Below are positions 29,225 to 38,863 of a stretch of 64,000 nucleotides of DNA, piece after piece; position 1 is the stretch's first letter, and every line of letters starts with the position of its first letter. A program made the translations under genes and the position numbers. Below the pieces are notes generated by a model, which was given only the letters and a program-made list of their open reading frames with translations, did no database searches and had not been told where the DNA came from. The stretch is from Vibrio neptunius (GTDB taxonomy: Bacteria; Pseudomonadota; Gammaproteobacteria; Enterobacterales; Vibrionaceae): NCBI GenBank assembly GCA_019339365.1, contig CP079859.1, forward strand, positions 248,001-312,000, read 5' to 3'.

Positions 29225-30430
29225 ATGCAAACACTCGCGGGCAAAAAGATCCTACTTGGTATCGGTGGTGGTATTGCCGCTTATAAATGTGCCGACCTAA
29301 CACGTCGTCTGATTGAACGTGGCGCTGAAGTTCAGATTGTGATGACGAAAGCAGCAAAAGAGTTCATTACGCCACTGACAATGCAGGCGGTCTCCGGACG
29401 TCCAGTCTCCGATAGCTTATTGGATCCGGCAGCAGAAGCCTCAATGGGCCATATTGAGCTGGCTAAATGGGCCGATTTGGTCTTACTTGCACCAGCCACC
29501 GCTGATCTCATTGCACGCATGGCTGCAGGCATGGGTAATGATTTACTCACCACACTGGTACTTGCGACCGATGCTCCAATTGCAGTCTCTCCGGCCATGA
29601 ACCAACAGATGTATCGCAACCAAGCAACACAAGAGAACATTGCGACGCTAGAGAGACGCGGCATGCACATCTGGGGGCCTGCAGCGGGTGAACAGGCCTG
29701 TGGCGATGTCGGTCCTGGCCGAATGTTAGAGCCAATGCAACTGGTGGGATTGTGCGAACAGTTCTGGGGCGACAAACCTCTCAAAGGAAAGTCAGTATTG
29801 ATTTCTGCCGGGCCAACCCGTGAAGCCATCGACCCAGTACGTTACATCACTAATCACAGCTCAGGGAAAATGGGCTTCTCATTGGCTGAAGCAGCGGCTC
29901 AACTCGGTGCAACGGTCACGTTAGTCGCTGGGCCAGTGAATCTTAAAACACCAGCTGGAGCGCAGCGCATTGATGTGGCGAGTGCAGAAGATATGTATAA
30001 CGCCGTAATGGACAAGGCTGGTGAGCATGATGTTTTCATCAGCTGCGCTGCCGTGGCAGATTATCGCCCACAAGCGGTTTCAGAGCAGAAAATTAAGAAG
30101 ACGGATGACAGCGAACCAATGACCATCACTATGGTCAAAAACCCAGATATTGTTGCCTCCGTTGCTGGAATGACTGAGCAGCGCCCGTTTACCGTGGGTT
30201 TTGCCGCGGAAACTCAGGATGTTGAACACTACGCGCGGACTAAACTGACCAAGAAAAATCTCGATATGATTTGTGCCAACGATGTCTCAGTAGAAGGACA
30301 AGGTTTCAACAGCAACGACAATGCAATTAACCTATACTGGAAAGATGGTGAGCAATCACTTACCCTTGCATCAAAACAACAAATTGCGAAGCAGATACTT
30401 ACAATTATCGCCGCAAAGTTAGACAATTAA
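29225..30430 (+). CDS. coaBC: bifunctional phosphopantothenoylcysteine decarboxylase/synthetase CoaBC
   Basis: Two steps of coenzyme A synthesis. The N-terminal flavin domain (CoaC) has [19 protein letters not shown], the catalytic-lid region and SPAMNQQMY; the C-terminal synthetase (CoaB) has [18 protein letters not shown] and [15 protein letters not shown] with AADYRP downstream. The start is placed at 29225 (MQTLAGKK) with AAGGATGATC upstream; earlier in-frame starts would overlap this site. It has 401 residues, the usual length. Confidence 0.95.
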   Translation: MQTLAGKKILLGIGGGIAAYKCADLTRRLIERGAEVQIVMTKAAKEFITPLTMQAVSGRPVSDSLLDPAAEASMGHIELAKWADLVLLAPATADLIARMAAGMGNDLLTTLVLATDAPIAVSPAMNQQMYRNQATQENIATLERRGMHIWGPAAGEQACGDVGPGRMLEPMQLVGLCEQFWGDKPLKGKSVLISAGPTREAIDPVRYITNHSSGKMGFSLAEAAAQLGATVTLVAGPVNLKTPAGAQRIDVASAEDMYNAVMDKAGEHDVFISCAAVADYRPQAVSEQKIKKTDDSEPMTITMVKNPDIVASVAGMTEQRPFTVGFAAETQDVEHYARTKLTKKNLDMICANDVSVEGQGFNSNDNAINLYWKDGEQSLTLASKQQIAKQILTIIAAKLDN

Positions 30431-30541
30431 GTCGCTATTCTAACAATCAGATATTCGTCTATTCCGCCCGTCTTAGCCTGCTAAGTTGGGCGAATGCCCG
30501 TGTCTACGGGCATCAACAGTGGTAACAAAAGGAACACGTTC

Positions 30542-31132
30542 ATGGCCGGAACAAGAAAAAGCAACCGCCGGGAAGAAATCTTACAAGCACTTGCACAAAT
30601 GCTCGAATCTAACGATGGGGGATCTCGCATCACGACTGCCAAGCTTGCAAAACATGTTGGCGTCTCAGAGGCGGCGTTATATCGCCATTTCCCGAGTAAA
30701 GCGCGCATGTTTGAAGGCCTGATCGAGTTCATCGAGGAATCCTTGATGTCGCGCATCAATCGCATTCTGGATGAAGAAAAAGATACCCTGACGCGCATCC
30801 GTTTAGTCCTGCAGCTGATTCTGGCCTTTGCAGAGCGCAACCCTGGATTAACGCGTATTCTCTCCGGACACGCACTGATGTTTGAAAATGAGCGATTGAG
30901 AGAGCGCATCAACCAACTGTTTGAACGTATTGAAACTTCCCTTCGTCAGATTCTGCGTGAGCGAAAAATCAGAGAAGAGAAATCCTTCCCCGTTGATGAA
31001 AGCATTCTGGCAGCACAGTTGCTTGGTCAAGTTGAAGGTAGCCTAAACCGTTTCGTTCGCTCAGATTTTAAATATCAACCCACGGCCAACTTTGAAGAAT
31101 ACTGGTCACTCTTGAGTGCACAAATTAAGTAA
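30542..31132 (+). CDS. slmA: nucleoid occlusion factor SlmA
   Basis: TetR-like DNA-binding protein that blocks FtsZ ring assembly over the nucleoid. The N-terminal helix-turn-helix is in [20 protein letters not shown] and is followed by [17 protein letters not shown]. The start is set at 30542 ([14 protein letters not shown]) because AAAGGAAC lies upstream and this is the family N-terminus. It has 196 residues. The coaBC-slmA order is conserved; here lipid A acyltransferase genes follow at once. Confidence 0.93.
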   Translation: MAGTRKSNRREEILQALAQMLESNDGGSRITTAKLAKHVGVSEAALYRHFPSKARMFEGLIEFIEESLMSRINRILDEEKDTLTRIRLVLQLILAFAERNPGLTRILSGHALMFENERLRERINQLFERIETSLRQILRERKIREEKSFPVDESILAAQLLGQVEGSLNRFVRSDFKYQPTANFEEYWSLLSAQIK

Positions 31133-31137
31133 TCACT

Positions 31138-32089
31138 ATGAGCAAAAAAAAATAGCGTCGAAAAACCTCAATTTACCCCAGCCCTGCTTCATCCTAAATA
31201 TTGGGGGGTATGGTTTGGGTTTGGTTTGCTGGCCCTGACCGTCAATCTGCTTCCTTACGCCCTATTACTTAAAATCGGCCGAGGTATTGGTGCGTTGGGC
31301 ATGAAGTTGGGTAAATCCCGCGTCAAAATCGCCAAACGTAACCTTGAGCTGGCTTTTCCTGAGATGGAGGCCAAAGAAGTCGACCGCATGGTCGTAGAGA
31401 ACTTCAAAAACACGGGTATGGCTTTAATTGAGACTGGCATTACTTGGTTTTGGCCCACTTGGCGTTTTAAGCGTATTTTGATTGCAAAAGACATCAAAGA
31501 GCTCCAGCGGCTCAACGATGAAGGTAAGGGTGTGCTGCTCTGTTGTGTGCATGCGCTGAACTTAGAAATTACTGCTCGTGCATTTGGTGTTCTGGGTTTA
31601 CCTGGATACGGCGCTTACCGCCCCCACACCAATCCTGCTTACGAGTTCATCCAATACAGAGGACGCACACGTAACGGCAACCAACTCATTTATCGTCGTG
31701 ATCTTAAACAAATGGTGCGCGTATTACGCCAAGGCCATCGCCTGTTCTACCTGCCGGATCAGGACTACGGCCACAATAAATCTGTGTTCGTGCCTTTCTT
31801 TGCTGTTGAAGAAGCTTGTACAACAACAGGAACCAGCATCCTTGCTTACACTAGTAAGAGTGCCATTGTGCCGGGTTCAGGGTTCCGCAACCAAAGCGGC
31901 AAATACGAAATCATGGCCGATAAGTCTATCGACCAAGATTTTCCACAAAAAGATGAAACGGCGGCCGCTGCCTACATGAATAAATTCGTCGAAGAGATTA
32001 TCATGCGTGCTCCGGAACAGTGGATGTGGCTACACAAGCGATTCAAATCGTTGCCAGATCACTCTCTTACTAACTCAAGATATCAATAA
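31138..32089 (+). CDS. lpxL: lipid A late acyltransferase (LpxL-like), frame broken at codon 3-5
   Basis: Membrane-associated acyltransferase of the LpxL/LpxM (HtrB/MsbB) family that adds a secondary acyl chain to lipid A. The main part contains CCVHALNLEITARAFG (H-x4-E catalytic motif), FYLPDQDYG and a final APEQWMWLHKRFKS. The proposed ATG at 31138 is followed by AGC and A9 (31144-31152) and then a stop; with A8 the frame continues without interruption as SVEKPQFTPALLHPKYWG into the long frame. About 317 residues results. It begins 5 bases after slmA and a paralogue follows. Confidence 0.82.
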
Positions 32090-32106
32090 CATAGGTGCTG
32101 CTTTCA

Positions 32107-33073
32107 ATGAGCAACAACGATAAAAATAGCATCGATAAACATTTGCATAACCCTACTTTTGAGTGGGCATTTTTACACCCTAAACACTGGGGTACATGGC
32201 TGGGCATTTTATTTGCCACCTTGTTGGCCTTTATTCCCTACCGCTGGCGCGATAACTTGGCGCGAAAACTGTCTGTATTTGTGGTACGCAAAAATGGCCG
32301 TGTTGTACGTCGTGCGCGAGTGAACCTCAAATACTGTTTCCCTGAAAAGTCAGACCAAGAACGTCAGGAGATTTTGGAAGAAACCTTTGTTAAGGCCGCT
32401 CAGTACCTATTTGGCTATTCTGAATTTCTAATTCGCTCAACCAAACACAACCAAGACCGCGGGGTCATGATCGGCGAAGAGAACATCTTACCGCTGCTCG
32501 ACGCGGGGGGAAAAAGTGATCATCTTAGCGCCTCACGCTTGGGCCGTTGATTATCCAGCCGTGATGCTGGCGGCGAAGGGCTATAAAGTCACCACCATCA
32601 TGAAGCCGCAGCGCAACCCAATCGGCGATTGGCTAATGCAAGTGCAACGTATGCAATATGGTGGTCGTATCTTCGCTCGGGAAGCGGGGGTAAAACCTTT
32701 CGTACGCTCAATTAAAGATGGGTATCTTGGCTACTGGCTACCAGATGAAGACTTCGGCGCCGCCAACTCGGTATTTGTCCCATTCTTTGGTACAGAGAAA
32801 GCGACGCTAAAAGGCTTTGGCAAGATGGCCCGCCTATCGAAAGCCAAGGTGATTCCGGTTTTGCCTGCTTACAACGACAAATCGGGTAAGTACGAAGTGC
32901 ACATTCTGCCAGCCTTGGAAAACTTCCCGACCGGCGATGAAGAAGCTGATGCTCGTGCAATGAACCAAGCGATCGAAGATTTGGTCAGACCGCATCCTGA
33001 ACAATACATGTGGAACCTGTCGTTATTAAAAACGCAGCGAGATGGAAGCAAAATCTACGATAACTCTCACTAA
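32107..33073 (+). CDS. lpxM: lipid A late acyltransferase (LpxM/LpxL paralogue), frame broken mid-gene
   Basis: Second acyltransferase of the same family. The first part (MSNNDKNSIDKHLHNP, then FEWAFLHPKHWGTWLG) reads to the G6-A5 tract at 32505-32515. Removing one base there joins it to VIILAPHAWAVDYPAVML, which carries the H-x4-D catalytic motif, and later WLPDEDFGA and HPEQYMWNLSLLK. Full length is about 321 residues. The ATG at 32107 is preferred over an in-frame ATG 12 bases earlier. Tandem lpxL-like genes are known in vibrios; the two probably add different acyl chains. Confidence 0.82.
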
Positions 33074-33104
33074 GGCAATAAAAGCTCGTGAGAGGCAAGA
33101 AGCA

Positions 33105-33136
33105 AAAAGGGTTGATGCATCAGCATCAACCCTTTT
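33105..33136 (+). terminator. rho-independent terminator after the acyltransferase genes
   Basis: AAAAGGGTTGATGC (33105-33118), 4-base loop and its exact complement ending in TTTT (33123-33136). Confidence 0.85.
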
Positions 33137-33154
33137 CGATTCAATCGTTAAGCA

Positions 33155-33258
33155 TGTCATTCCCGAGAGGGGAGGCAGACAGAGTTAGGAATCTTTTCAA
33201 GCAAGTAGTAACCTATAGAGATTCCCTACTCGCTCCTTCGTCACTCTATGGAATGACA
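33155..33258. repeat. Vibrio-type intergenic repeat, copy 1
   Basis: About 100 bp bounded by TGTCATTCC and GGAATGACA, with the internal block GAGATTCCCTACTCGCTCC and TTCGTCACTCTATGGAATG. Related copies are at 60578-60679 and 62907-63001. The inverted ends suggest a non-autonomous, palindromic intergenic element. Confidence 0.7.
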
Positions 33259-33306
33259 CCTCTTAATCAGTCGCATCGCAGCTAGCGACTCTAAACTGGT
33301 TGATTA

Positions 33307-33948
33307 TTAAATGCCGTACTCAGCACGATAAGCTTTTACCGCTTCCAGGTGCTCGGTCGCATTACCTTTCTCTTCAAGATAAGTCACTAAGTCACCTAAG
33401 CTAACAATGGAAATCACTGCACAGCCAAAGTCACGCTCGACTTCTTGAATCGCAGACAACTCACCTTTGCCTTTTTCCTGACGGTCAATTGCCACCAATA
33501 CACCAGCCAAGTCTGCTCCATTGGCTTTGATGATTTCCATCGACTCGCGAATCGCAGTACCCGCAGTAATCACATCATCAACCAGCATAATACGGCCTTC
33601 TAGCGCACTGCCAACAAGGTTGCCGCCTTCACCGTGGTCTTTCGCCTCTTTGCGGTTAAAGCAGTATGGCGTGTCAATCTCGTGATGATCCGCCAACGCA
33701 ACGGCTGTGGTCGTCGCGATTGGAATCCCTTTGTATGCTGGGCCAAACAAAACATCAAACTCGATGCCAGAATCTGCCAGTGCAGCGGCGTAGAATCGAC
33801 CCAAACGCGCTAAATCTCGACCCGTGTTGAAAAGACCAGCGTTAAAGAAATACGGGCTCTTACGACCTGACTTTAAAGTAAACTCACCAAACTTCAGTAC
33901 TTCTTTCTCTAATGCAAACTCAATAAATTCACGCTGGTATGCTTTCAT
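33307..33948 (-). CDS. pyrE: orotate phosphoribosyltransferase PyrE
   Basis: Pyrimidine synthesis: orotate + PRPP to OMP. Motifs are [14 protein letters not shown], the catalytic-loop [14 protein letters not shown], and the PRPP-binding [16 protein letters not shown]. It has 213 residues from the ATG at 33948 (a GTG three bases earlier is less likely). It lies downstream of rph on the same strand with an attenuator-like terminator between them, as in E. coli. Confidence 0.95.
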   Translation of the reverse strand: MKAYQREFIEFALEKEVLKFGEFTLKSGRKSPYFFNAGLFNTGRDLARLGRFYAAALADSGIEFDVLFGPAYKGIPIATTTAVALADHHEIDTPYCFNRKEAKDHGEGGNLVGSALEGRIMLVDDVITAGTAIRESMEIIKANGADLAGVLVAIDRQEKGKGELSAIQEVERDFGCAVISIVSLGDLVTYLEEKGNATEHLEAVKAYRAEYGI

Positions 33949-34028
33949 CACTTTCTCTCTAAATAAAAGGTCTAGTTGTCTAGACGGTTTATAAACAGTT
34001 CAAAACTTAGCCTTGGCCAAATTTTGAT

Positions 34029-34057
34029 AAAAAAATAGCCCCCGTTGTGGGAGCTAT
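34029..34057 (-). promoter_or_regulatory. pyrE attenuator between rph and pyrE
   Basis: On the minus strand, ATAGCTCCC, loop ACAAC and GGGGGCTAT followed by seven T. It begins 6 bases after the rph stop and precedes pyrE. This matches the arrangement of the E. coli rph-pyrE attenuator, where ribosomes finishing rph prevent hairpin formation when UTP is low. The hairpin is seen; the regulation is inferred from the family precedent. Confidence 0.7.
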
Positions 34058-34062
34058 CTAAA

Positions 34063-34779
34063 TCAATTTTCTAACGCCGCCTTCTGCGCCGCTACAATCT
34101 CGGTGACCCCTTTGGTCGCCGACTCCAATAACTTCATCAGCTCAGCATGGGTGAACGGTTCGCCCTCTGCGGTACCTTGAACTTCAATCATGCGGCCATC
34201 TTCCGTCATGACCACGTTCATATCCGTGTCAGCGGCAGAGTCTTCGACATACTCTAGGTCACACAATACATCTTCACCTAGGATACCAACTGAAACAGCA
34301 GCCACATGGCCTTTCATCGGGTTTTTCTTCAGCTTACCGTTTTCAATTAGGTGCTGGAACGCATCGGCCATTGCCACGCTTGCGCCTGAAATCGATGCCG
34401 TACGTGTACCGCCATCCGCTTGGATTACGTCACAGTCGACGGTGACCATAATCTCACCCATGGCTTCTAGGTCGACCACGGCACGAAGGCTACGTGCAAT
34501 CAGACGCTGGATTTCCATCGTACGGCCGCCCTGTTTACCACTTGCCGCTTCACGACGCATACGTGAATGCGTTGAACGTGGCAACATGCCGTATTCAGCC
34601 GTCACCCAGCCCTTGCCCTGACCTTTTAGCCAACGTGGCACATTCTCTTCAACGGTCGCATTACACAATACTTTTGTATTGCCGAATTCCACTAAAACTG
34701 AGCCTTCAGCGTAAGCCGTGTAATTACGAGTGATTTTGATTGGGCGAATTTGATCCGCCTGACGGTCATTTGGACGCAT
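34063..34779 (-). CDS. rph: ribonuclease PH
   Basis: Phosphorolytic 3'-5' exoribonuclease that trims tRNA 3' ends. It begins [20 protein letters not shown] and has [37 protein letters not shown], the phosphate-binding [19 protein letters not shown] and [16 protein letters not shown]. The start at 34779 gives the family N-terminus (238 residues); an in-frame ATG at 34785 is the alternative. It is divergent from yicC. Confidence 0.95.
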   Translation of the reverse strand: MRPNDRQADQIRPIKITRNYTAYAEGSVLVEFGNTKVLCNATVEENVPRWLKGQGKGWVTAEYGMLPRSTHSRMRREAASGKQGGRTMEIQRLIARSLRAVVDLEAMGEIMVTVDCDVIQADGGTRTASISGASVAMADAFQHLIENGKLKKNPMKGHVAAVSVGILGEDVLCDLEYVEDSAADTDMNVVMTEDGRMIEVQGTAEGEPFTHAELMKLLESATKGVTEIVAAQKAALEN

Positions 34780-34955
34780 GGGCATCTACCTTAGTTATCT
34801 ACCTAACAAGAGGGGGAGACGAATTTGGTTGGAGCAGGATTCTAGCAGAAAGCGAGATATCGGGAAAGCACCCCACGGCGTTGCGTTCCAAATCTCGTGC
34901 ATTCTGCTACTATTGCAACGCGTTATTTTCAAAGATGATGAAATAGGAAAATTCG

Positions 34956-35822
34956 ATGATCTACAGTATGACCGCCTACGCACGGAAAGAAGTGAAAGGT
35001 GATTGGGGTACCGCTGTGTGGGAAATCCGCAGTGTGAACCAGCGTTACTTGGAAACCTACTTCCGCCTACCGGAACAGTTCCGAGGTTTAGAGCCCGTTC
35101 TTCGCGAGCGTTTTCGCAAGCGCCTAGCACGCGGTAAAGTGGAATGTGCGTTGCGCTTTGAAGCGAACCCAGCAGCAAAAGGCGAGCTAAGCATTAACGA
35201 AGGCTTAGCACAACAAGTGATCAATGCCGCTAGCCAAGTGATGAAGATGACCGGTGACGAAAGCCGTCTTAACCCCTTCCAGATCATGAACTGGCCGGGC
35301 GTGATGGAAACTTCTGAGCAGGACATGGATGCGGTAAACAAGGATTTGTTGGCGGCTTTTGACCAAGCGGTAAGCGAATTTATCGAAGCCCGTGGCCGTG
35401 AAGGCGAAAACATGAAGGCGCTGATTGAACAGCGTTTATCAGCCATTACTGACGAAGTGGTTAAAGTTCGTGCTCGCATGCCGGAAATTCTCGATTGGCA
35501 ACGTGAGCGCCTGTTTGCCAAATTTGAAGACGCCAAAATTGAACTTGACCCTTCACGAGTTGAACAAGAGCTGATTTTATTGGCGCAAAAGTCAGACGTA
35601 GCAGAAGAGCTGGACCGCTTGGACTCTCACGTTAAAGAAGCGACCAATATCCTGAAAAAAGGCGGCGCATGTGGTCGTCGTCTCGATTTTATGATGCAAG
35701 AGTTCAACCGCGAGTCGAACACGTTAGCATCCAAGTCTATCAGCACTGACATCACCGCCTCTGGCGTTGAACTAAAAGTGCTGATTGAGCAGATGCGCGA
35801 GCAGATCCAGAATATTGAATAG
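34956..35822 (+). CDS. yicC: YicC-family RNA endoribonuclease
   Basis: A 288-residue YicC/YloC family protein, beginning MIYSMTAYARKEVKGDWG, with WEIRSVNQRYLETYFRLPEQ, a middle coiled-coil-like region and the C-terminal GRRLDFMMQEFNRESNTLAS and KVLIEQMREQIQNIE. E. coli YicC is reported to act in small-RNA degradation. Divergent rph and pyrE make this a conserved neighbourhood. A strong terminator follows; beyond it the accessory island begins. Confidence 0.93.
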   Translation: MIYSMTAYARKEVKGDWGTAVWEIRSVNQRYLETYFRLPEQFRGLEPVLRERFRKRLARGKVECALRFEANPAAKGELSINEGLAQQVINAASQVMKMTGDESRLNPFQIMNWPGVMETSEQDMDAVNKDLLAAFDQAVSEFIEARGREGENMKALIEQRLSAITDEVVKVRARMPEILDWQRERLFAKFEDAKIELDPSRVEQELILLAQKSDVAEELDRLDSHVKEATNILKKGGACGRRLDFMMQEFNRESNTLASKSISTDITASGVELKVLIEQMREQIQNIE

Positions 35823-35859
35823 CATTTCACCGTCATTCAGTTAACTTAAATGCTTTGAA

Positions 35860-35892
35860 AATAAAGGGTTCCTATTGGAACCCTTTATTTTT
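35860..35892 (+). terminator. rho-independent terminator after yicC
   Basis: AATAAAGGGTTCC (35860-35872), loop TATT and GGAACCCTTTATT (35877-35889) followed by TTT. It marks the boundary between the housekeeping block and the island. Confidence 0.88.
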
Positions 35893-35913
35893 GGGGAGGA
35901 TTATAATGCCGTT

Positions 35914-36060
35914 ATGACCCATCAATTAACACCCGAATCTCTATCGCTTTTTACTAGCCACCCTTCCAATGGCATGATTCAAGGCATACCCCGCGATTGG
36001 ATTGCCTTGTCACGCTTCATCAATTCTCCACTGCGCATTTTTCGTCATAATCACCAATAA
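35914..36060 (+). pseudogene. 3' remnant of a REP-associated (Y1) transposase gene
   Basis: About 48 codons reading MTHQLTPESLSLFTSHPSNG and then MIQGIPRDWIAL. This matches the middle of the better preserved C-terminal fragment at 43403-43957 (HPLTPEPLAPFIGNPSND, MIQGIPFRLVD). The DNA after it, up to the terminal repeat at 36117, also resembles the DNA after 43957. It is therefore the right end of a decayed element. Confidence 0.6.
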
Positions 36061-36116
36061 AACGAATGATGACTGTATAGGCGGACAGTAAAGAGAAGGC
36101 AACGCATTGCTGGACA

Positions 36117-36146
36117 ATCTTCTTTATAGTGCCTGTCCTTGTTATT
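36117..36146 (-). repeat. element terminal repeat, right end R1
   Basis: TTCTTTATAGTGCCTGTCCT followed by TGTTATT. The same right end recurs at 41478-41503 (one mismatch) and 44128-44157; the left-end inverted version ATAAGGACAGGCACTATTAA occurs at 39253, 40578 and 43378. The shared core is AAGGACAGGCACTAT. Confidence 0.75.
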
Positions 36147-36341
36147 TATTGTTATTTATTTTTAGCTCAAATATTAAATACACGTGCGGTCGCCCTACAT
36201 GATTTACACTCTCACAAGAAAAAGAGTTTATTAATATATAAAATATAATAATATTAGTTACATTGAACATAATCACCCATATTACGCACCAAGAAAAATA
36301 GTTATGATTTCATGCTCTTTATTCAATAATGTGAGTAAATC

Positions 36342-37697
36342 ATGAGCAGGAATCCTCCACCGAAAGGTCGAAACTATCCATTCGCACAGCGAGGTAGTGC
36401 TTTTTGGGAACAGTGTCATGTCACATATGATCAAGCTGTCGATATGTATTATGACCAAACCGCGATGCAGCAACATTTAGGTCATGATCCTATCGTGAAT
36501 TCTCTGGTCTATAAAAGAGTAAAGTATCCAACCATTTTTGATGCTCAAAGGGCATATACACAGGATCAGAATAGCTTCTACCAAAAGAAAGAGCAGGAAC
36601 AGCTTGAGCTTGAAGCAAGAGGCATCAAGGCATTTAAAAACATGAATGATGCGATCCGTGGTCGTTTAAATCCGACGGAAGATGGTTTGGCTAATCCGCT
36701 TGAGCGTCCGTTAAAACCAATGGGTGACGTATCAAAGGGCATTTTCGAACAGTTTACGAATGAAGTTGTTCATGAGCCGTCAGCTAGAAGTGCAGAGATA
36801 GCTTCTGTTCAGCCCAATTTACAAGAAATTCAAGCCAGCGAAGGTAAACGCGAATTCGTTCAAGAACAGTGGCAATCTGTGGCGGGTGATTTTCCGTTAT
36901 TGGTTTTTGAAACTAAAAATAAAATGGATGATTTTGATGCTCCGGATATGAATTCCGGAGATGAAGATCGTTTTAAAATAGAGTCTTACGGATTTATGCA
37001 GCCATTTAAAGACAGTTACGCTGCGCCTCAAGCTGGCTATCCTGCTTCTAACTATACAGTGTTAGAAGACCAATTTTCCTTACCTGCAAGTGAACATTTT
37101 AAGCGTATGCGTAGTTTGGCAAATGATGCGGTTTTAGGTGTTGGCTTTTCAACCGAGGGCGAAACGAAAGATATCTTTTTTGAAATGGTTGATAAATTTG
37201 AGCGCAATGAGGGCGGTTACTACAGTAATCCATTGTTAAGTAGGGCATTGCAAGAGCATGAGACAACTCAACGTTTTCATCAAGCTCTAAAAAAATGCCT
37301 AGGTGACAACGTTCAGGATGGTAGGTTGCCCGATGATGTTCTTAGTGTTTCAAGTCTGTATATGTCCACTAAGGGGAAAGGGGCTAACTTACCTCAGTTC
37401 TCTACTGATCTAACAGGAGCGGATCTTTACAATGGAAATGTGCTTACTGTACATGGAATTTGGTCTATGCGTGTCTATGTTGAACAACTTGAATATAAAG
37501 GAAATCAAATCCGTGGGACTTTTAAGTACACTGTTCAAGACCATTTTGGTCTAGATCATCGTGATATAGATCATGAATGGAGTGAGCCACATCGTTGGTA
37601 TGAAAAATTAGAGGGATTCCGTTCTTGGTATTTACTTCAGCACTTCAAGGGTTATGGTTATCAGCCTTTTATAACAAAAATGGATTTTGAATTATGA
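36342..37697 (+). CDS. DUF3289-domain protein, putative antibacterial toxin/effector
   Basis: A 451-residue protein without signal peptide or membrane helices. Residues about 195-451 match what I know of DUF3289: DFPLLVFETKNKMDDFDAPD followed by MNSGDE, then LPQFSTDLTGADLYNGN, TVHGIWSMRVYVEQLEY and the terminal block DHFGLDHRDIDHEW, FRSWYLLQHFKGYGYQPFIT. The first about 190 residues are polar and unassigned. The gene overlaps a small membrane-protein gene by 4 bases (ATGA), and copies of only its last 34-60 codons precede three paralogues of that gene, as in polymorphic toxin loci with orphan tips. Toxicity is inferred, not shown; no T6SS gene or PAAR domain is present in the window. Confidence 0.7.
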   Translation: MSRNPPPKGRNYPFAQRGSAFWEQCHVTYDQAVDMYYDQTAMQQHLGHDPIVNSLVYKRVKYPTIFDAQRAYTQDQNSFYQKKEQEQLELEARGIKAFKNMNDAIRGRLNPTEDGLANPLERPLKPMGDVSKGIFEQFTNEVVHEPSARSAEIASVQPNLQEIQASEGKREFVQEQWQSVAGDFPLLVFETKNKMDDFDAPDMNSGDEDRFKIESYGFMQPFKDSYAAPQAGYPASNYTVLEDQFSLPASEHFKRMRSLANDAVLGVGFSTEGETKDIFFEMVDKFERNEGGYYSNPLLSRALQEHETTQRFHQALKKCLGDNVQDGRLPDDVLSVSSLYMSTKGKGANLPQFSTDLTGADLYNGNVLTVHGIWSMRVYVEQLEYKGNQIRGTFKYTVQDHFGLDHRDIDHEWSEPHRWYEKLEGFRSWYLLQHFKGYGYQPFITKMDFEL

Positions 37698-38011
37698 GTA
37701 AGGTTTTTCGATATTCTTTGTTGTTAATCCCCTTATTTTTTTTTGTTTTGCTTTGGTTTGGAGTTGTTTTTAATGTTGATATGCTCCCTAATGGTGTTCT
37801 CTATGATGACACAGTTGAATACACTGGTGATGGTCTAAAGCCTAGTGGTTTGATACCTAACAGTTTATTTAATTTTTTGGGGATTATTGCAATGGTTCCT
37901 GGTTTTTTTATAGGCTCTATATACACCGCCTACAAAAAACTTTGGTGGTGGTTTGCTGCTTACATGTTTCTAGGTTTTGGCTTTTGGCTTTACCTTAAGT
38001 TGCCAGGGTGA
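37694..38011 (+). CDS. small membrane protein, putative immunity protein (copy A1)
   Basis: A 105-residue protein with an N-terminal membrane helix (LLLIPLFFFVLLWFGVVF), a short polar loop (DDTVEYTGDGLKPSGL) and one or two C-terminal helices from FLGIIAMVPGFFIGSIYTAY to FLGFGFWLYLKLPG. It starts within the stop of the DUF3289 gene. A membrane location and overlap with a putative toxin are the usual marks of an immunity protein. T9 at 37736-37744 is intact here, unlike copy A4. Its C-terminus matches copy A2, while its N-terminus matches copy A4. Confidence 0.6.
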   Translation: MSKVFRYSLLLIPLFFFVLLWFGVVFNVDMLPNGVLYDDTVEYTGDGLKPSGLIPNSLFNFLGIIAMVPGFFIGSIYTAYKKLWWWFAAYMFLGFGFWLYLKLPG

Positions 38012-38052
38012 GATCGTGAACGTTTTTTAGACAAAACAGCGCTCGATTTGAC

Positions 38053-38093
38053 GATCACATTTAGCTGTGATCTTATACTCCCTTTTTAGGGAG
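38053..38093 (+). other. double hairpin in cassette spacer (duplicated at 38636-38676)
   Basis: GATCACA, loop TTTAGC, TGTGATC (38053-38072), then CTCCCT, loop TTTT, AGGGAG (38078-38093). The same pair recurs 583 bp later. Possible transcription terminators or recombination landmarks between cassettes; neither has a long T run. Confidence 0.5.
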
Positions 38094-38100
38094 AGCATTA

Positions 38101-38280
38101 TTTAAGTATGAAGTTCAAGATCACTTTGGACTCGATACTAATGACATTAATCATGATTTTAGCGATGGCATTAAAAAGCAATACGAACAGTTGGAAGGAT
38201 TTCGCTCTTGGTATTTGCTTCAACACTTTAAAGGATACGGTTATAAACCATTCATCACTAAAATAGACTTTGAACTATGA
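38101..38280 (+). pseudogene. orphan DUF3289 C-terminal tip 1
   Basis: Sixty codons in frame with no start: FKYEVQDHFGLDTNDINHDF, FRSWYLLQHFKGYGYKPFIT, ending KIDFEL. They align with the last residues of the 451-residue protein at 36342. The stop overlaps the next membrane-protein start as ATGA, exactly as in the intact pair. It is either a silent recombination donor or a relic of a displaced toxin. Confidence 0.75.
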
Positions 38281-38594
38281 GAGTATTAATTAGATATATT
38301 CTGCTTGCTATCCCTCTGCTTTTCTTAGGTTTGGCTTGGTTTGGAGTGGTCTTTGGAATAGATTTAATCCCTGATGGTTTCTTACGTGATGATACCGTTG
38401 AATATAGCGGAGATGGTAAAAAACCAACGGGACTTGTTTCACAAAATTTATTTGATTCCATTGCTATTGTTGCAATGATCCCTGGCTTTTTTATTGGTTC
38501 GATATATACGGCTTATAAAAAACTTTGGTGGTGGTTTGCTGCTTACATGTTTCTAGGTTTTGGCTTTTGGCTTTACCTTAAGTTGCTAGGGTGA
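38277..38594 (+). CDS. small membrane protein, putative immunity protein (copy A2)
   Basis: A 105-residue paralogue of A1. The first two thirds (MRVLIRYILLAIPLLFLGLA, then GIDLIPDGFLRDDTVEYSG) match copy A3, while the end (AAYMFLGFGFWLYLKLLG) matches A1. It has an N-terminal helix and a C-terminal hydrophobic region. The upstream orphan tip overlaps it by 4 bases. If the family is immunity, the mosaic would change specificity in the divergent centre (GLVSQNLFDSIAIVAM). Confidence 0.6.
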   Translation: MRVLIRYILLAIPLLFLGLAWFGVVFGIDLIPDGFLRDDTVEYSGDGKKPTGLVSQNLFDSIAIVAMIPGFFIGSIYTAYKKLWWWFAAYMFLGFGFWLYLKLLG

Positions 38595-38683
38595 GATCGT
38601 GAACGTTTTTTAGACAAAACAGCGCTCGATTTGACGATCACATTTAGCTGTGATCTTATACTCCCTTTTTAGGGAGAGCATTA

Positions 38684-38863
38684 TTTAAGTATGAAGTTCA
38701 AGATCACTTTGGACTCGATACTAATGACATTAATCATGATTTTAGCGATGGCATTAAAAAGCAATACGAACAGTTGGAAGGATTTCGCTCTTGGTATTTG
38801 CTTCAACACTTTAAAGGATACGGTTATAAACCATTCATCACTAAAATAGACTTTGAACTATGA
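38684..38863 (+). pseudogene. orphan DUF3289 C-terminal tip 2
   Basis: Copy of tip 1 displaced by 583 bp with the same reading frame, FKYEVQDHFGLDTNDINHDF through KIDFEL, again ending in ATGA overlap with the following membrane-protein gene. No start codon or ribosome-binding site suggests it is translated on its own. Confidence 0.75.

Noticed and set aside
38008..38863. CRISPR array
   Set aside because: The direct repeats have a 583-bp period and contain gene parts; there are no short regular repeats with unique spacers and no cas genes.
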